A stretch of DNA of 64,000 bases from Veillonella denticariosi JCM 15641. Its GTDB lineage: Bacteria > Bacillota > Negativicutes > Veillonellales > Veillonellaceae. Below the pieces are notes generated by a model. That model saw only the letters and a program-made list of their open reading frames with translations. It ran no database searches and had not been told where the DNA came from. The position numbers and the translations under genes were made by a program. Shown one piece after another: positions 1-9,600 of this stretch (positions are counted from its first letter, which is position 1; the number at the start of each line of letters is the position of its first letter). Where the stretch lies: the NCBI RefSeq assembly GCF_002959855.1, contig NZ_PPDB01000007.1, forward strand, positions 558,001-622,000, written 5' to 3'.

Positions 1-698
1 TGCGTGATAACAGCGGTCCTTATGTGGATCTTATTCGTTCCTACGTCAACGAAGATTACATTCGATCCGTTGAAGAAGCCGGAGGTATTCCTATTATCAT
101 TCCTTTCACAGAAGACTTAAACGTAGCAAAAGAAACCGTTAGTCTCATCGACGGCCTCCTTCTCACCGGTGGACACGATGTATATCCGCTCCATTACGGT
201 GAAGAACCTCTACAGAAGATCGGCGACGTATTCCCTGCACGAGACCAGTTTGATTTTGCACTTCTTTCCGCAGCGGAAGAAAGAAATATTCCTGTATTCG
301 CTATATGTCGAGGCTGTCAAATCATGAATGTCCATCGCGGCGGCACATTATATCAGGATGTATCATACGATCAGAACTGTACGATCAAGCATAGTCAGGG
401 ACAGACGCCTTCATTGCCGACACATACCGTAACACTTGAGCCACACTCAAAACTGGCTGACATCATCGGTACAACCACATGGATTACGAACTCGCACCAT
501 CATCAAACAGTGAAGGATGTGGGACATGACTTGACCGTTATCGGTCGTGCTAAGGATGGCACCGTCGAGGCGATAACAGATATGAATCGACCTTGGTTCA
601 TGGCGGTACAGTTCCATCCTGAAATGATGCACGTAAAAGATTCCCACGCAAAAGCTGTGTTCGCCTCTTTCGTAAACGCTGCAAAGGAGATAAAATAA
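1..698 (+). CDS. Gamma-glutamyl-GABA hydrolase-like class I glutamine amidotransferase (5' end outside window)
   Basis: The frame is open from the first bases of the window (RDNSGPYVDLIRSYVNED...), so the start lies upstream; a GTG at 24 is internal. The family (peptidase C26, PuuD-like) hydrolyses gamma-glutamyl amides such as gamma-glutamyl-GABA in the cytosol. Visible: the nucleophile Cys in FAICRGCQIMNV, and the catalytic His and Glu in AVQFHPEMM near the end. The N-terminal 20 or so residues are missing. The stop at 696-698 is 1 base before the next ATG, and the permease RBS (AAAGGAGA) lies inside this gene, so the two are co-transcribed and probably translationally coupled. The exact substrate cannot be read from sequence. 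Confidence 0.88.
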   Translation, partial: RDNSGPYVDLIRSYVNEDYIRSVEEAGGIPIIIPFTEDLNVAKETVSLIDGLLLTGGHDVYPLHYGEEPLQKIGDVFPARDQFDFALLSAAEERNIPVFAICRGCQIMNVHRGGTLYQDVSYDQNCTIKHSQGQTPSLPTHTVTLEPHSKLADIIGTTTWITNSHHHQTVKDVGHDLTVIGRAKDGTVEAITDMNRPWFMAVQFHPEMMHVKDSHAKAVFASFVNAAKEIK

Positions 699-699
699 A

Positions 700-2010
700 A
701 TGTCAAATTCATCCGATAAATTCGGTTTTTGGAGCATCGTGCTCCTCGGCATAAACGGAATCGTAGGAACAGGTATTTTCCTACTACCGAACAAGGCCTA
801 TTCCATCATCGGCTCCGCCAGTTTAGGGGTCCTCTTATTCGATGCCGTTATCGCCGGCTGTATCGCGCTCTGCTTCGCGGAGGCGGCCAGCCTTTTCACG
901 CGCAATGGTGGCCCTTACCTTTACGCCAAGCATGCGCTGGGCGACTTTTGGGCCTTTGAAGTCGGTGTCTTAAAATGGGTCGTCACCGTTATTGCATGGG
1001 CAGCTATGGCCGTAGGATTTGCAACAGCCCTCGGCGCAGCCTTTCCAATATTGAGCGGGGACTTCGCCAAAGACGCTATTTCTTTTATCTTAATCGTTGG
1101 ACTTACCATCGTTAATATCTTCGGGGTTACCGTTTCTAAAGTTGTCAACAACTTAATTACCATCTCTAAACTGGTGCCCCTTGTCCTGTTTATCGCCATC
1201 GGTATTTTCTTTATCAATGGAGATAACTTCACACCGGTATTTCCTAACGACACCTATATAGACGGCTCCTTTGCACAAGCGGCAGTTCTTTTATTCTTTG
1301 CCTACACGGGCTTTGAAGTTATCGCCATCGCTGCAGAGGATATGAAAAATCCGAAAAAGAATCTGCCTCGCGCCATTATTACGGTTATGCTGATCGTTTC
1401 CGTATTATACATGGCAATCCTCTCGGTCTCTATCGGTGTATTAGGTACTGACCTTGCTAACACAAAAGCCCCTGTTCAGGATGCTTTCAACGTCATCGTC
1501 GGACCGGTCGGTATGTACGTCGTATTAATCGGTACACTCATCTCCATGGGCGGCATTAACTTTGCGGAAGCTTATTATGCACCGCGTGTCGCTACATCCA
1601 TGGCTGAAGATGGAATGCTGCCGTCTGCATTAGCAAAACGGAACCGTTATAATGCACCATATGTGGCGGCTATCGTGACGGCTATCGCCAGTGTACTGTT
1701 AGCTTGGAGCGGTAGCTTTACTACCCTTGCCGCTATCAGTGCCGTATCGAGATTTACTCAATACTTACCGACTTGTATCGCCGTTATCGTATTCCGCCGT
1801 AAATGGTCCGATAAACCTCGCTCTTACACCATTCCGGGCGGTTATATCATTCCATTCATCGCCATAGGCACATCTATCTGGATGTTGGCTCAAGCACAAA
1901 CGAACCAGTTACTCTGGGGCTTAGGCGGCTGTATCGTTATCTTGCCGCTCTATCTCTCCTACTGGCGCAAGAAAAAAGCGGGGCTCATCAAAGAGAAAAC
2001 AGAATTATAG
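700..2010 (+). CDS. APC-superfamily amino-acid/polyamine permease
   Basis: 436 residues, about twelve hydrophobic segments. The N-terminal LGINGIVGTGIFLLP is the conserved TM1 substrate-binding break (G-x-G-T-G-I-F) of the amino acid-polyamine-organocation superfamily. It is a secondary transporter of the inner membrane. The start ATG at 700 has AAAGGAGA 10 bases upstream. It directly follows the gamma-glutamyl hydrolase gene, so its substrate is likely an amino acid or gamma-glutamyl compound released or consumed by that enzyme (inference). A large inverted repeat ends the unit. Full family length, no lesion seen. Confidence 0.9.
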   Translation: MSNSSDKFGFWSIVLLGINGIVGTGIFLLPNKAYSIIGSASLGVLLFDAVIAGCIALCFAEAASLFTRNGGPYLYAKHALGDFWAFEVGVLKWVVTVIAWAAMAVGFATALGAAFPILSGDFAKDAISFILIVGLTIVNIFGVTVSKVVNNLITISKLVPLVLFIAIGIFFINGDNFTPVFPNDTYIDGSFAQAAVLLFFAYTGFEVIAIAAEDMKNPKKNLPRAIITVMLIVSVLYMAILSVSIGVLGTDLANTKAPVQDAFNVIVGPVGMYVVLIGTLISMGGINFAEAYYAPRVATSMAEDGMLPSALAKRNRYNAPYVAAIVTAIASVLLAWSGSFTTLAAISAVSRFTQYLPTCIAVIVFRRKWSDKPRSYTIPGGYIIPFIAIGTSIWMLAQAQTNQLLWGLGGCIVILPLYLSYWRKKKAGLIKEKTEL

Positions 2011-2077
2011 CATAAATCGCTTATTCAGTAATTGCTTATGCAATAAACTCGCTATTACCGCTAGAAATTAATCCCAT

Positions 2078-2149
2078 AAAAACTACCAGATGAATTTTTT
2101 TAACTAATGATCTGAACAGCATCAGTTAAAATTTCAACTGGTAGTTTTT
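2078..2149. terminator. Large nested inverted repeat, probable bidirectional terminator
   Basis: AAAAACTACCAG (2078-2089) pairs perfectly with CTGGTAGTTTTT (2138-2149). Inside, GAATTTTTTTAACTAATGAT pairs imperfectly with ATCAGTTAAAATTTC. The U-rich ends suit termination in both directions, between the + strand permease and the convergent minus-strand gene at 2217. Confidence 0.7.
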
Positions 2150-2216
2150 CTTTATAGACATATGTATTTTTTCTTTATGGATATACGTATTATAAATGAC
2201 AATTCATTAAATACAA

Positions 2217-3080
2217 TCATTCGAAGTCATCATGGGCTACTTCTGTTATATCTTCGTCGTCATAGATTATTTCCGTTATATCTTCCTCAATATAGCCCAC
2301 CTCGTCACTCAGTTCATCTTCATCTCGCATATCGATATAAATACTGATCAACGCCAGTGCACCGTCCTTATTAAGTGTGGCAATAAGGCTCATCGGCCCG
2401 TATGTCAAAATGAGGTTATCATCGTCATCACGAATAATATGCGGCACCGCATCAAAGTGTTGATTCATCAGCTGATCAAAATAATCCTCCACATCGAGAC
2501 CGCTTTCAAGGGTAATCGATTCAGCATCGCCCTTCTGAAATACGACGCGCGTATCTTCATCGATATATCGATAAAAATCATCGATATCAACATTATCCGT
2601 TTCAAGCCATATGCTGAGGGATGTAATCCAGTCTTTCACCGTCGTCGGCGTCATGGTGAAAGCATATTCCGGTTCATCATCGTTCAAACGAAGTGTATCA
2701 TAAGCAATACTGTAGTTTTCCTGACTGGACACGATACGGTCAACCAGACCTTCGTCATTCATATCTACAAACAGCATATATACATAAGTATCTCCGCTTT
2801 CATAAGAAACGGTCAAACCATGACGCCCCGTTACAAACAACGCACCCTCTTCATACACATCGGTAATATGCATCACATTGCAGTTCACAGGCACACGGTC
2901 CGCCTTGATGGATTCCATCATCGACGATAAAAAATCAATCGTCTCATTCCGATTTCGGCCGATAATGCCGCGACCGGTGGACATATACTCACAATCCTCG
3001 GACAATATAGATTCAACACCGTGAATATCGGCGGATTCTAAAGAGGCTTTCAACAATAAAAGCGCTTGTATTTCAGTCAT
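2217..3080 (-). CDS. NTF2/SnoaL-like domain protein of unknown function
   Basis: 287 residues from ATG 3080, which has GAGGTG just upstream; a longer reading to 3092 would put the start inside the RBS. The first half (ALLLLKASLESADIHGVESIL... to about residue 130) reads like an NTF2/SnoaL-like fold: N-terminal helices, a YMSTGRGIIGR segment, then beta strands with a TGRHGLTVSYES motif. The second half may be a second, diverged copy. The C-terminus is very acidic. No signal peptide or membrane segment, so cytosolic. Monocistronic, convergent with the permease. The fold call is an impression, and no enzymatic residues could be assigned. Confidence 0.65.
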   Translation of the reverse strand: MTEIQALLLLKASLESADIHGVESILSEDCEYMSTGRGIIGRNRNETIDFLSSMMESIKADRVPVNCNVMHITDVYEEGALFVTGRHGLTVSYESGDTYVYMLFVDMNDEGLVDRIVSSQENYSIAYDTLRLNDDEPEYAFTMTPTTVKDWITSLSIWLETDNVDIDDFYRYIDEDTRVVFQKGDAESITLESGLDVEDYFDQLMNQHFDAVPHIIRDDDDNLILTYGPMSLIATLNKDGALALISIYIDMRDEDELSDEVGYIEEDITEIIYDDEDITEVAHDDFE

Positions 3081-3214
3081 AACACACCTCATATCAGTAA
3101 CAATTCCGTTTATTATTGTAACATAAGTTGCACGTTTAACGGGTCAATAACCTTGATTTTCTATAGATTCATCATATAATTATGTACATACGAAATTCAA
3201 GATCGGAGGTTCCT

Positions 3215-3874
3215 ATGAAATATACAACTATCATTTTCGATTGTGACGGCACATTGCTCGATACATTAACGGATTTACGCAATGCCGTAAATCATGTACT
3301 GCACTTACATAAATTTCCCGAACGGTCGGTTCCCCAGGTGAAAGCGGCCCTCGGTAACGGCGTGGCTCACCTGATGCGCGAATCTTTACCGGATTCTGTA
3401 ACAGATGATGAATTCAATACCTATCTGGACGAGTTCAAAACCTATTACGGAGAACACCTGCAAGATTACACGGCCCCCTACCCGGGCATACTCGATGTGC
3501 TGGATACATTACGGTCCAAAGGATATAAACTGGCTGTAGTTTCAAATAAAATCCAGGAAGGTATAACCCCGTTAAACAAAGAATATTTTGGCGATCGTTT
3601 ACCCGTCGCCATCGGCGAACGCCCCGGCCTACAACGCAAACCTGCACCGGACATGGTATTACAAGCACTAAAGGAATTAGGCTCCACCCCGGAAGAATCC
3701 ATTTATATCGGTGACTCCGAAGTAGATGTGGCAACCGCTAACAATTCGGGACTCCTCTGCATCGGCGTTACCTGGGGATTTCGAGATGAAACACTTCATC
3801 ACGAACTAGGCGTACAATATATCGCGCGTAAGGCGGAAGATATTGTAACTATTATTGACGAATTAAATCGATAA
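3215..3874 (+). CDS. HAD-superfamily phosphatase, phosphoglycolate phosphatase-like
   Basis: 219 residues from ATG 3215, preceded by GGAGG at 3205-3209; the upstream in-frame ATG at 3182 has no RBS. HAD motifs are in order: motif I FDCDGTLLDT (nucleophile Asp and acid/base Asp), motif II VVSNK, the lysine of motif III in QRKPAPDM, and motif IV GDSEVDVATANNSG. The helical cap between motifs I and II makes it a subclass I (Gph/PGP-like) enzyme. Such enzymes dephosphorylate small sugar phosphates such as 2-phosphoglycolate from DNA repair. The substrate is not determined by sequence. Confidence 0.85.
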   Translation: MKYTTIIFDCDGTLLDTLTDLRNAVNHVLHLHKFPERSVPQVKAALGNGVAHLMRESLPDSVTDDEFNTYLDEFKTYYGEHLQDYTAPYPGILDVLDTLRSKGYKLAVVSNKIQEGITPLNKEYFGDRLPVAIGERPGLQRKPAPDMVLQALKELGSTPEESIYIGDSEVDVATANNSGLLCIGVTWGFRDETLHHELGVQYIARKAEDIVTIIDELNR

Positions 3875-4046
3875 CAGATTCTACCTCAATTCTACTTATG
3901 CACATCCATCCATTCGCATCTACTTAATTTATATCTAACATCATATTAACCATTTACTATCCAATATAAATAGGCTCAATAATTCATGTAAATTTCAACT
4001 CTCTCTGACAAACTGATTTTAATTCATTACTAAAGGAGAGGGATTC

Positions 4047-4793
4047 ATGACGATTATTTCTATTTTGCTCATTGTTATCGCAATAGGTTTATACCTAAAT
4101 CTTTACTTTCACTGGAAATCCAAACCATACGCCAAAAGTCCCGCAATCTTGGATTGGTGCTACAAAATATTTGACAAAACAAATGTGTCACCTAACGTAG
4201 ATCCGTATACGGCTAAAGATTCTACTAATACAGCTTGTAATATGCCTACTGAACAAGAATCATATGCACCGATTTCTGAATACGCTAAGTATTATAAGCC
4301 TCACCATATTCAGACACTTAGCGAGAAAAATGTATTTTTCGCTCTCTTGAATATTTTATCCCCATATAACGTACATGTATTTCCGCAAGTTTCCTTCGCC
4401 TGCATCGTTTCAGGAAAAAAGAATAAAAATTACGACTCTATTAACTTTCAAAGAATTTCCCAAAAACGCGTCGACTACGCTATCGTCAACAACTATGGAT
4501 ACACATTATTTATCATAGAACTGGATGGTAAAAGTCATACTTCGGATGCCACGACACCATCAAAAGAAATGCACATACAAAAATTAAAGGACAAAGATCG
4601 TGATAAATTCTGGGAAATATGTGGGGTTCCAACTATTAGAATTCCATTATCAGAAATAATAGATCCCGCCAGAAGTACAAAAAACCAAAAAACCGGGCAA
4701 TTAAGTCCATATATAATATTCGATAAATTGTACTGCAAAATTATGGCGAAAGACACTATCGCCAAACTATTAAAAAATAGTGCGATTAAATAA
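4047..4793 (+). CDS. Membrane-anchored DUF2726 protein (PD-(D/E)XK-like fold)
   Basis: 248 residues; ATG 4047 has AAAGGAGAGGG upstream. Residues 1-20 form one transmembrane segment. From about residue 85 (LSEKNVFFALLNIL) the DUF2726 domain begins, ending with FWEICGVPTIRIP. It contains RVDYAIV followed by FIIELDGKSH, which fits the D...ExK core of the PD-(D/E)XK nuclease fold (E-L-D-G-K spacing). Function is unproven; the family recurs in accessory regions and is suspected of nucleic-acid binding. AT-rich relative to core genes, first gene of the accessory block. Its last 8 bases overlap the convergent gene's end. Confidence 0.72.
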   Translation: MTIISILLIVIAIGLYLNLYFHWKSKPYAKSPAILDWCYKIFDKTNVSPNVDPYTAKDSTNTACNMPTEQESYAPISEYAKYYKPHHIQTLSEKNVFFALLNILSPYNVHVFPQVSFACIVSGKKNKNYDSINFQRISQKRVDYAIVNNYGYTLFIIELDGKSHTSDATTPSKEMHIQKLKDKDRDKFWEICGVPTIRIPLSEIIDPARSTKNQKTGQLSPYIIFDKLYCKIMAKDTIAKLLKNSAIK

Positions 4794-5994
4794 GCATATA
4801 CTTTTCAGAAAGAGGTTGCCACTTTGTATTTTTATATGAATCCACATTTTTTACTTTCACAAACTCCGCCATGTTTCGTATTTCCTCATGGCTAAGTTTA
4901 ATTTTAGTCACATCATAGGCAATCCAATTCATAAGCATATGATTTTCATCATATGTAAATATGACTAATAGAGATGACCCATTAGGATTATATACATCAA
5001 TCAGTACAGATGGTACTCCATCATTCCAAACAACGGCGTATTCCGGATTTGCAATGCCTAAATTTATGCTATACTCTGTCATAAACTCTAGCATTTTAGT
5101 ATACTGTCCGGTCAGGCTATTATCGGCGAGAATCTTCTCATCAACAGTAACCGTTTGTGCATAACCATCTGACGTATATACATGAATTGCTTCACCGTTC
5201 ATATCATGACTTATGTCTTGATGTATCCCTTTTGGCGCTTTATAAGTAAATCCGTTTAACTCTTTATTTTCAGAGTATACATCTTCGTCAGGCAAGAATT
5301 GAATAGATGGCACAATATAATTAGCAAGTAAATGCTCTACACTGTATTCTGTGAAAGTGCTCGCCTTACTTGAACCATCATCGGTAAATGTTAATCTATA
5401 CGCCTTTGCACGATTCTTTGGATCTGTAATCAGAATTCCTGTCGTATGAATATCTTTACCCGCTTCTGTTCGTTTTATCGCCTTAAACCACAAAGCATTT
5501 TGTAACGATTGATAGGAAAAACGTTTACTTTCACCATTCTTAACTGTATTGTCCTTGATAGACTTAATTAATTTATGTTTATCATTTTCAGTTATAGAAA
5601 AACTAACTTGATCATTATTTATCACCAACGTTTGACTTTCTTTATCTGTATCATATGTACCGAACTGACTGGCGAAAGGCATGGATAATCGCATACTGTC
5701 ACCACCTAAATGCAGTCGAATCACAGTGCTGTGCCCTTTTATACCGCGTAATGTATTCGTACTATACTGAATCCGTTTTTCTTTCTCCTGTTGACGGTAA
5801 TGTAAACGATCTAACCTCTCTGTAACGACAGCTTTCTTCTCTGAAAGTGCGGTCTCCAGGGCTTTATCTGTATAATTCATATAAGCATTTGCCGGCACAC
5901 TGCTATCAGCCCCCGGTAAATCAATATCAAGAGCATATACAGGCGATATGATAAACACACTTACGGCGATAGCCAATACAATATTTCTTAACAT
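4786..5994 (-). CDS. Exported protein of unknown function
   Basis: 402 residues. Sec signal peptide at residues 1-21 (basic MLRN, hydrophobic core, PVYALD cleavage region). The mature part starts with a charged, probably coiled-coil segment (ALSEKKAVVTERLDRLHYRQ...). Further on are beta-rich stretches reminiscent of bacterial proteins that report on surface stress, but no named family is recognised. RBS AGAGGA lies before ATG 5994. It follows a small lipoprotein gene by 12 bases, so the two form an operon and may act together at the cell envelope (inference). It converges on and overlaps the DUF2726 gene by 8 bases. Confidence 0.7.
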   Translation of the reverse strand: MLRNIVLAIAVSVFIISPVYALDIDLPGADSSVPANAYMNYTDKALETALSEKKAVVTERLDRLHYRQQEKEKRIQYSTNTLRGIKGHSTVIRLHLGGDSMRLSMPFASQFGTYDTDKESQTLVINNDQVSFSITENDKHKLIKSIKDNTVKNGESKRFSYQSLQNALWFKAIKRTEAGKDIHTTGILITDPKNRAKAYRLTFTDDGSSKASTFTEYSVEHLLANYIVPSIQFLPDEDVYSENKELNGFTYKAPKGIHQDISHDMNGEAIHVYTSDGYAQTVTVDEKILADNSLTGQYTKMLEFMTEYSINLGIANPEYAVVWNDGVPSVLIDVYNPNGSSLLVIFTYDENHMLMNWIAYDVTKIKLSHEEIRNMAEFVKVKNVDSYKNTKWQPLSEKYMLI

Positions 5995-6006
5995 GAATAT
6001 ATCCTC

Positions 6007-6111
6007 TTAAATAAAATCGACTTCACCTTTATACGTATCACCTAGGTTACCACAGCCGCTTAGACACATTACCGCAATAAGGCCAGTAAACGCCAGAAAT
6101 TTTCTAAACAT
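6007..6111 (-). CDS. Small lipoprotein, 34 residues
   Basis: Translation from ATG 6111: basic MFRK, hydrophobic core, lipobox LSGC with the lipidated Cys at residue 20, then a 14-residue tail NLGDTYKGEVDFI. GGGGAG lies just before the ATG. The stop is 12 bases from the next gene's start, so it is the first gene of a two-gene unit with the exported protein. A TACAAT box in the upstream sequence near 6143 could be its -10. Very short lipoproteins of this kind are usually missed by annotation. The lipobox plus a good RBS make it credible; the function is unknown. Confidence 0.62.
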   Translation of the reverse strand: MFRKFLAFTGLIAVMCLSGCGNLGDTYKGEVDFI

Positions 6112-6192
6112 AAACTCCCCTCAAGAAGCACTAACTATTTTCTGTATATTGTAACATAAATGGAACACATTTATGAAAATGAGTACAAAACG

Positions 6193-6238
6193 AAAGAGGT
6201 TCCTATTGGTCACCCCTGTAACTGTTAGGGACTTCTTT
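6193..6238 (+). terminator. 13-bp hairpin with U-rich end upstream of the toxin gene
   Basis: AAAGAGGTTCCTA (6193-6205) pairs with TAGGGACTTCTTT (6226-6238) along 13 positions if two G-U pairs formed on the + strand transcript are allowed. It is followed by TTTTC. It may be a + strand terminator or part of the regulatory RNA of the neighbouring toxin locus. Confidence 0.45.
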
Positions 6239-6242
6239 TCTA

Positions 6243-6271
6243 TTTACTTTTATGATTAACAGCACTATATT
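6243..6271 (+). promoter_or_regulatory. Candidate promoter of the small toxin gene
   Basis: TTTACT (6243-6248), a 17-base spacer and TATATT (6266-6271) place a start near 6278, giving a leader of about 55 bases before the 25-codon gene at 6335. Confidence 0.45.
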
Positions 6272-6334
6272 GAGCTTGAGGCCGCTAAATGGGTCCAGCC
6301 TTTGCTAATCTTCTAGAGATTGGCGGTGATCAAT

Positions 6335-6412
6335 ATGAGTATATTCAAAGTGTTATCCTTAATGATTTCCTTTGGCATACTTGTGGCGACCATTATCATG
6401 GCAGCAAAGTGA
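6335..6412 (+). CDS. Small hydrophobic peptide resembling holin-like type I toxins (Hol_Tox)
   Basis: 25 codons: MSIFKVLSLMISF then GILVATIIMAAK. It has one membrane-spanning segment and a lysine at the end. The pattern M-S-x-F-x-x-L-x-L-M-I-S-F-G-x-L-V-A-T-I matches what I know of the putative holin-like toxin family (Hol_Tox), small membrane peptides of type I toxin-antitoxin loci in Firmicutes. The RBS-like GGCGGTGATCA lies just before the ATG, as is typical of that family. A CTAGCT-AAA-AGCTAG hairpin (6420-6434) follows. A minus-strand transcription unit with its own terminator converges on its 3' end, which would suit an antisense antitoxin. Toxicity is inferred, not shown. Confidence 0.6.
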   Translation: MSIFKVLSLMISFGILVATIIMAAK

Positions 6413-6419
6413 TTGACCT

Positions 6420-6434
6420 CTAGCTAAAAGCTAG
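6420..6434 (+). terminator. Short hairpin after the toxin gene
   Basis: CTAGCT, loop AAA, AGCTAG, then CTTTCT. The stem is only 6 bp with a poor U-run, so it is a weak terminator candidate or mRNA 3' end structure. Confidence 0.35.
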
Positions 6435-6452
6435 CTTTCTAATCGTGGCATG

Positions 6453-6545
6453 AAAAAAGGCCCGACATAGAAGTCAGACCGTTTCTTCAATTTTTCTTAT
6501 TAGAAGCGAAGTCTGGCGTCGAAACCATTTATGCCTCACTTTGAT
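6453..6545 (-). ncRNA. Candidate antisense antitoxin RNA
   Basis: On the minus strand, GGTCTGAC (6480-6473) pairs with GTCGGGCC (6466-6459) around a 6-base loop, using G-U pairs that form only on this strand. TTTTTT (6458-6453) follows: an intrinsic terminator. Upstream on the same strand, a TATAAT lies near 6553, giving a transcript of roughly 90 bases facing the 3' end of the toxin gene. The hairpin could instead terminate read-through from the helicase gene. RNA-seq or a Northern blot would decide. Confidence 0.4.
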
Positions 6546-6563
6546 ATAAATTATATCATATCT

Positions 6564-6601
6564 AAACAGGGAAAGAAATCATATGATTTCTTTCCCTGTT
6601 T
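6564..6601. terminator. Perfect 38-bp palindrome, probable terminator
   Basis: Two 19-base arms (6564-6582 and 6583-6601) are exact reverse complements with no spacer, 70 bases past the helicase stop. AT-rich sequence flanks it on both sides. The likely role is termination of the minus-strand helicase unit. Its perfection is unusual; see findings. Confidence 0.6.
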
Positions 6602-6671
6602 GTTTCTATAAATCTTCATTATTCAAAAGAATAGCAATATCTTATTCTCGTTACGCAACTCATGGATTTAC

Positions 6672-9600
6672 TTAGAAATCCTCCAAAGTATATACAGGTA
6701 GGTATCTTTGCGCGAATGCAAGATTTTTATTGAGTTCTGCCCATTTCGGAGCATCACCAATAACATAGATATATTCCCTTGTTCTTGTAAAGGCTACATT
6801 TACATTATTAGCGTTAACCCATTTAATGGCTCCATTAGCAGAGTCATCACTTTGACAGCCCAACATATAAATAACGACTTTAGCTTCTTTGCCTTGAAAG
6901 GTATGAACCGTACCGATATTATCATTTAACCAATCTTTCTTATTATCTTCCTTCGTCCAGTTCACAATATCATCGCTGACGGATTCCATATACTTTTTAA
7001 AACCATACGCAACACTGGTAAATGGTGTAATGATAAAAATATCTTTAAATTTGGTATTTCTTGCTCGTAATTTTTGTATCAGTTCAAAAGCAATTTGGCC
7101 TTGTACGTGTACATATCTATCTTTACCCGTAGTAGATTCAATATTACTTGCATCATAAGTTATCCAACAGCTCTCTTTGCATGGCTCAATAGGCTCTTTC
7201 GGATTGATAGTCTTATTAATCATAAAACCACCATAAGATAACTCATTAGCGACTGTAAACATTGGATCTTTACAACGTCTATGAATAACAAGTGGACAAC
7301 CGACCCAAGATTCGGAACTATCAAGATTTTTGATAATGCCTGCAAACGGATTTTGTGCATCAGCTAAACTTTGTACAGATAACTCTTTACTCCGATATTT
7401 GCCAATACCTTCGCCACCAATTTTTTCGACAAATAAATCCTGCACAGTTTGTACCGGTTCAATCTGTTTAGGATCACCAACTACTATTGCCTTTTGCGCA
7501 CGGAATAAGGCTCCTACAAGCATATGAGGTGATGCTTGTCCCGCCTCATCAATAATGATGGTCCCTAACGAGTTTTTATCTTTACAATTAATCAAAAACC
7601 TTTCCACAGCAGCAAAGGTGGAGGAAATAACAGGCACTGCAATCATCAAAGAATTAATTAGTGCAGGGAAAATAATGTTAAGATCAAAGTTTTTCTGCAA
7701 TTTTTTCCTATCACTTAATGAGCCCCAATACTGACTAAGTAATTGCATGTTTTTTCTGAAAGCATCACTCATAACGACCGCCTTTTGTAATTGTAAGGCA
7801 TCGTATAGTAAACGTTCTCTACATTCATTTAAATAGTTACACACATATAGAAACGCCGTGTGAGCCTCTGCACGGTCCTCATCAGATGACATTAACTTTG
7901 ACGATATATCACCAAAGCAATGTATAGAATCTTTAGTACTAATTTTTAATGTACCTAAAATATCTTGCTGTGTTTCTTCTATTTTCTGAAGAGTATTATC
8001 AAACCCTTTAATATCAGCTAATAAACCCTCTTTCGTATTGATTATAGATTCACGCTCATTAACTAACTGATGTAATGCATCCAATTGACCTTTAACCTTT
8101 TGAAGATTTGTAGTCGCCTCGTCAATAACTGATAACAATGCAGTATTGCTCATGGCTTTTAAAATAGACCAGTTAGTAGCACTCCAAATCTTATCAATAA
8201 TAGAACGCTTACTGTTCAACTCTATTAATTTAGACTCAATACTATTTTTACGCTCTATCAACTTCAACAAATCATCATCTAATGTATCATATTGACTTAA
8301 TTGCTCATTGATTGAAACAACTTCCTCTTGTAACTGATTGATTTTAAACTTTAACTCTTGAATTGATTGGGTGTTCTCTTCATATGTTGTTACATAAGCA
8401 AACAATGTTTTCACAAGCTTATACTGAGCCTGAAACTGTCTTTTAGCACTTTCAAAAGTAATTTGAGTATCAGGAATACCCATAATAGAGGACATATCTG
8501 AGGATAATACATTTAATGCAGGCATAAAGGTGTTTATATTAGATTTCTTACCAAGTCTCGCAGAAATTAGGCCCCATTGTTCATTACTCTCCGCTAAACG
8601 ATCCGCTAAAAATGTAAAGTATACCTCACTTGATTTAACATATTTATATTTCTCATCCTTAGCGAAACAAGATAAATCAACCTGTTGGTCAGAGGAATCG
8701 GGCTTAAACAATGTAGATCCATTGGTTCCTTCTTCTACAGATGAATTATTTGGCAATTCTAATGTAATATTTTCAACGGCCTTATTATTTGATGAAAGCA
8801 CCAGCATGCCATATGCTGCAATATCACTAGGTATATCATAGTAAAAAGATGTCCCATCCTGGCCCACAACCTTTTTGAAGATATCATTTACATGATTACT
8901 TTCACAAAACTTAGCAGCACGTTCAACAATATTACTAGCAATTATATCCTTCAATAACGTGGTTTTGCCTGTATCGGGAGGGCCATTAACAGAAAAGATA
9001 TCTTTAGGATTCTCCTTAGCAATATTAACAACAATTTGTTGCATAAAGGATAAGTTAAACTTTGAAGGCCATCGACCATATGGTAAAACTTTCGGATTAT
9101 ACCAATTTCGCATCTGCTCAGTATCTTTCAACAAATCATAATGCTCAATATCCTGATTAAGACTATTGATATAAGATAATACCTTATCATTATCCTTTAA
9201 TGTATCAATGTGCCGTAAGACCAACTGTAAATCATCAAGGAAAAAACTAGATTTTAAATCATTAATAGGCATTGTATCAGCTTTAACAAGCTGAATCTCC
9301 TCTTCCTTAAAACCGCAATAACCATAAATATCACCGGCACGAAACATGGTAACGCCCATAGGCTCCAGAATATGCTCTTGTATATACGCATTGATCACAC
9401 GTGCAGCCTTATCAAGGGATACCTTTTCCTCAGGAAGATTAAAACCATCCTCGATTTCTTTAACAACCTCATCCCAGCCATCTAACTTAATATCTTTAAA
9501 CTCCACATCAGGCTGAGACATCATTTGATGAATCACCCAAATAAAAGGAGCAATTTGTAAACTGCCCTCTTTATAGTATCCCTCTGCATCAACGATAAAT

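Noticed and set aside
2232-2930. + strand open frame of 232 codons opposite the NTF2-like gene
   Set aside because: No RBS; its composition is that of a complementary-strand shadow, and the minus-strand frame has a good RBS and start.
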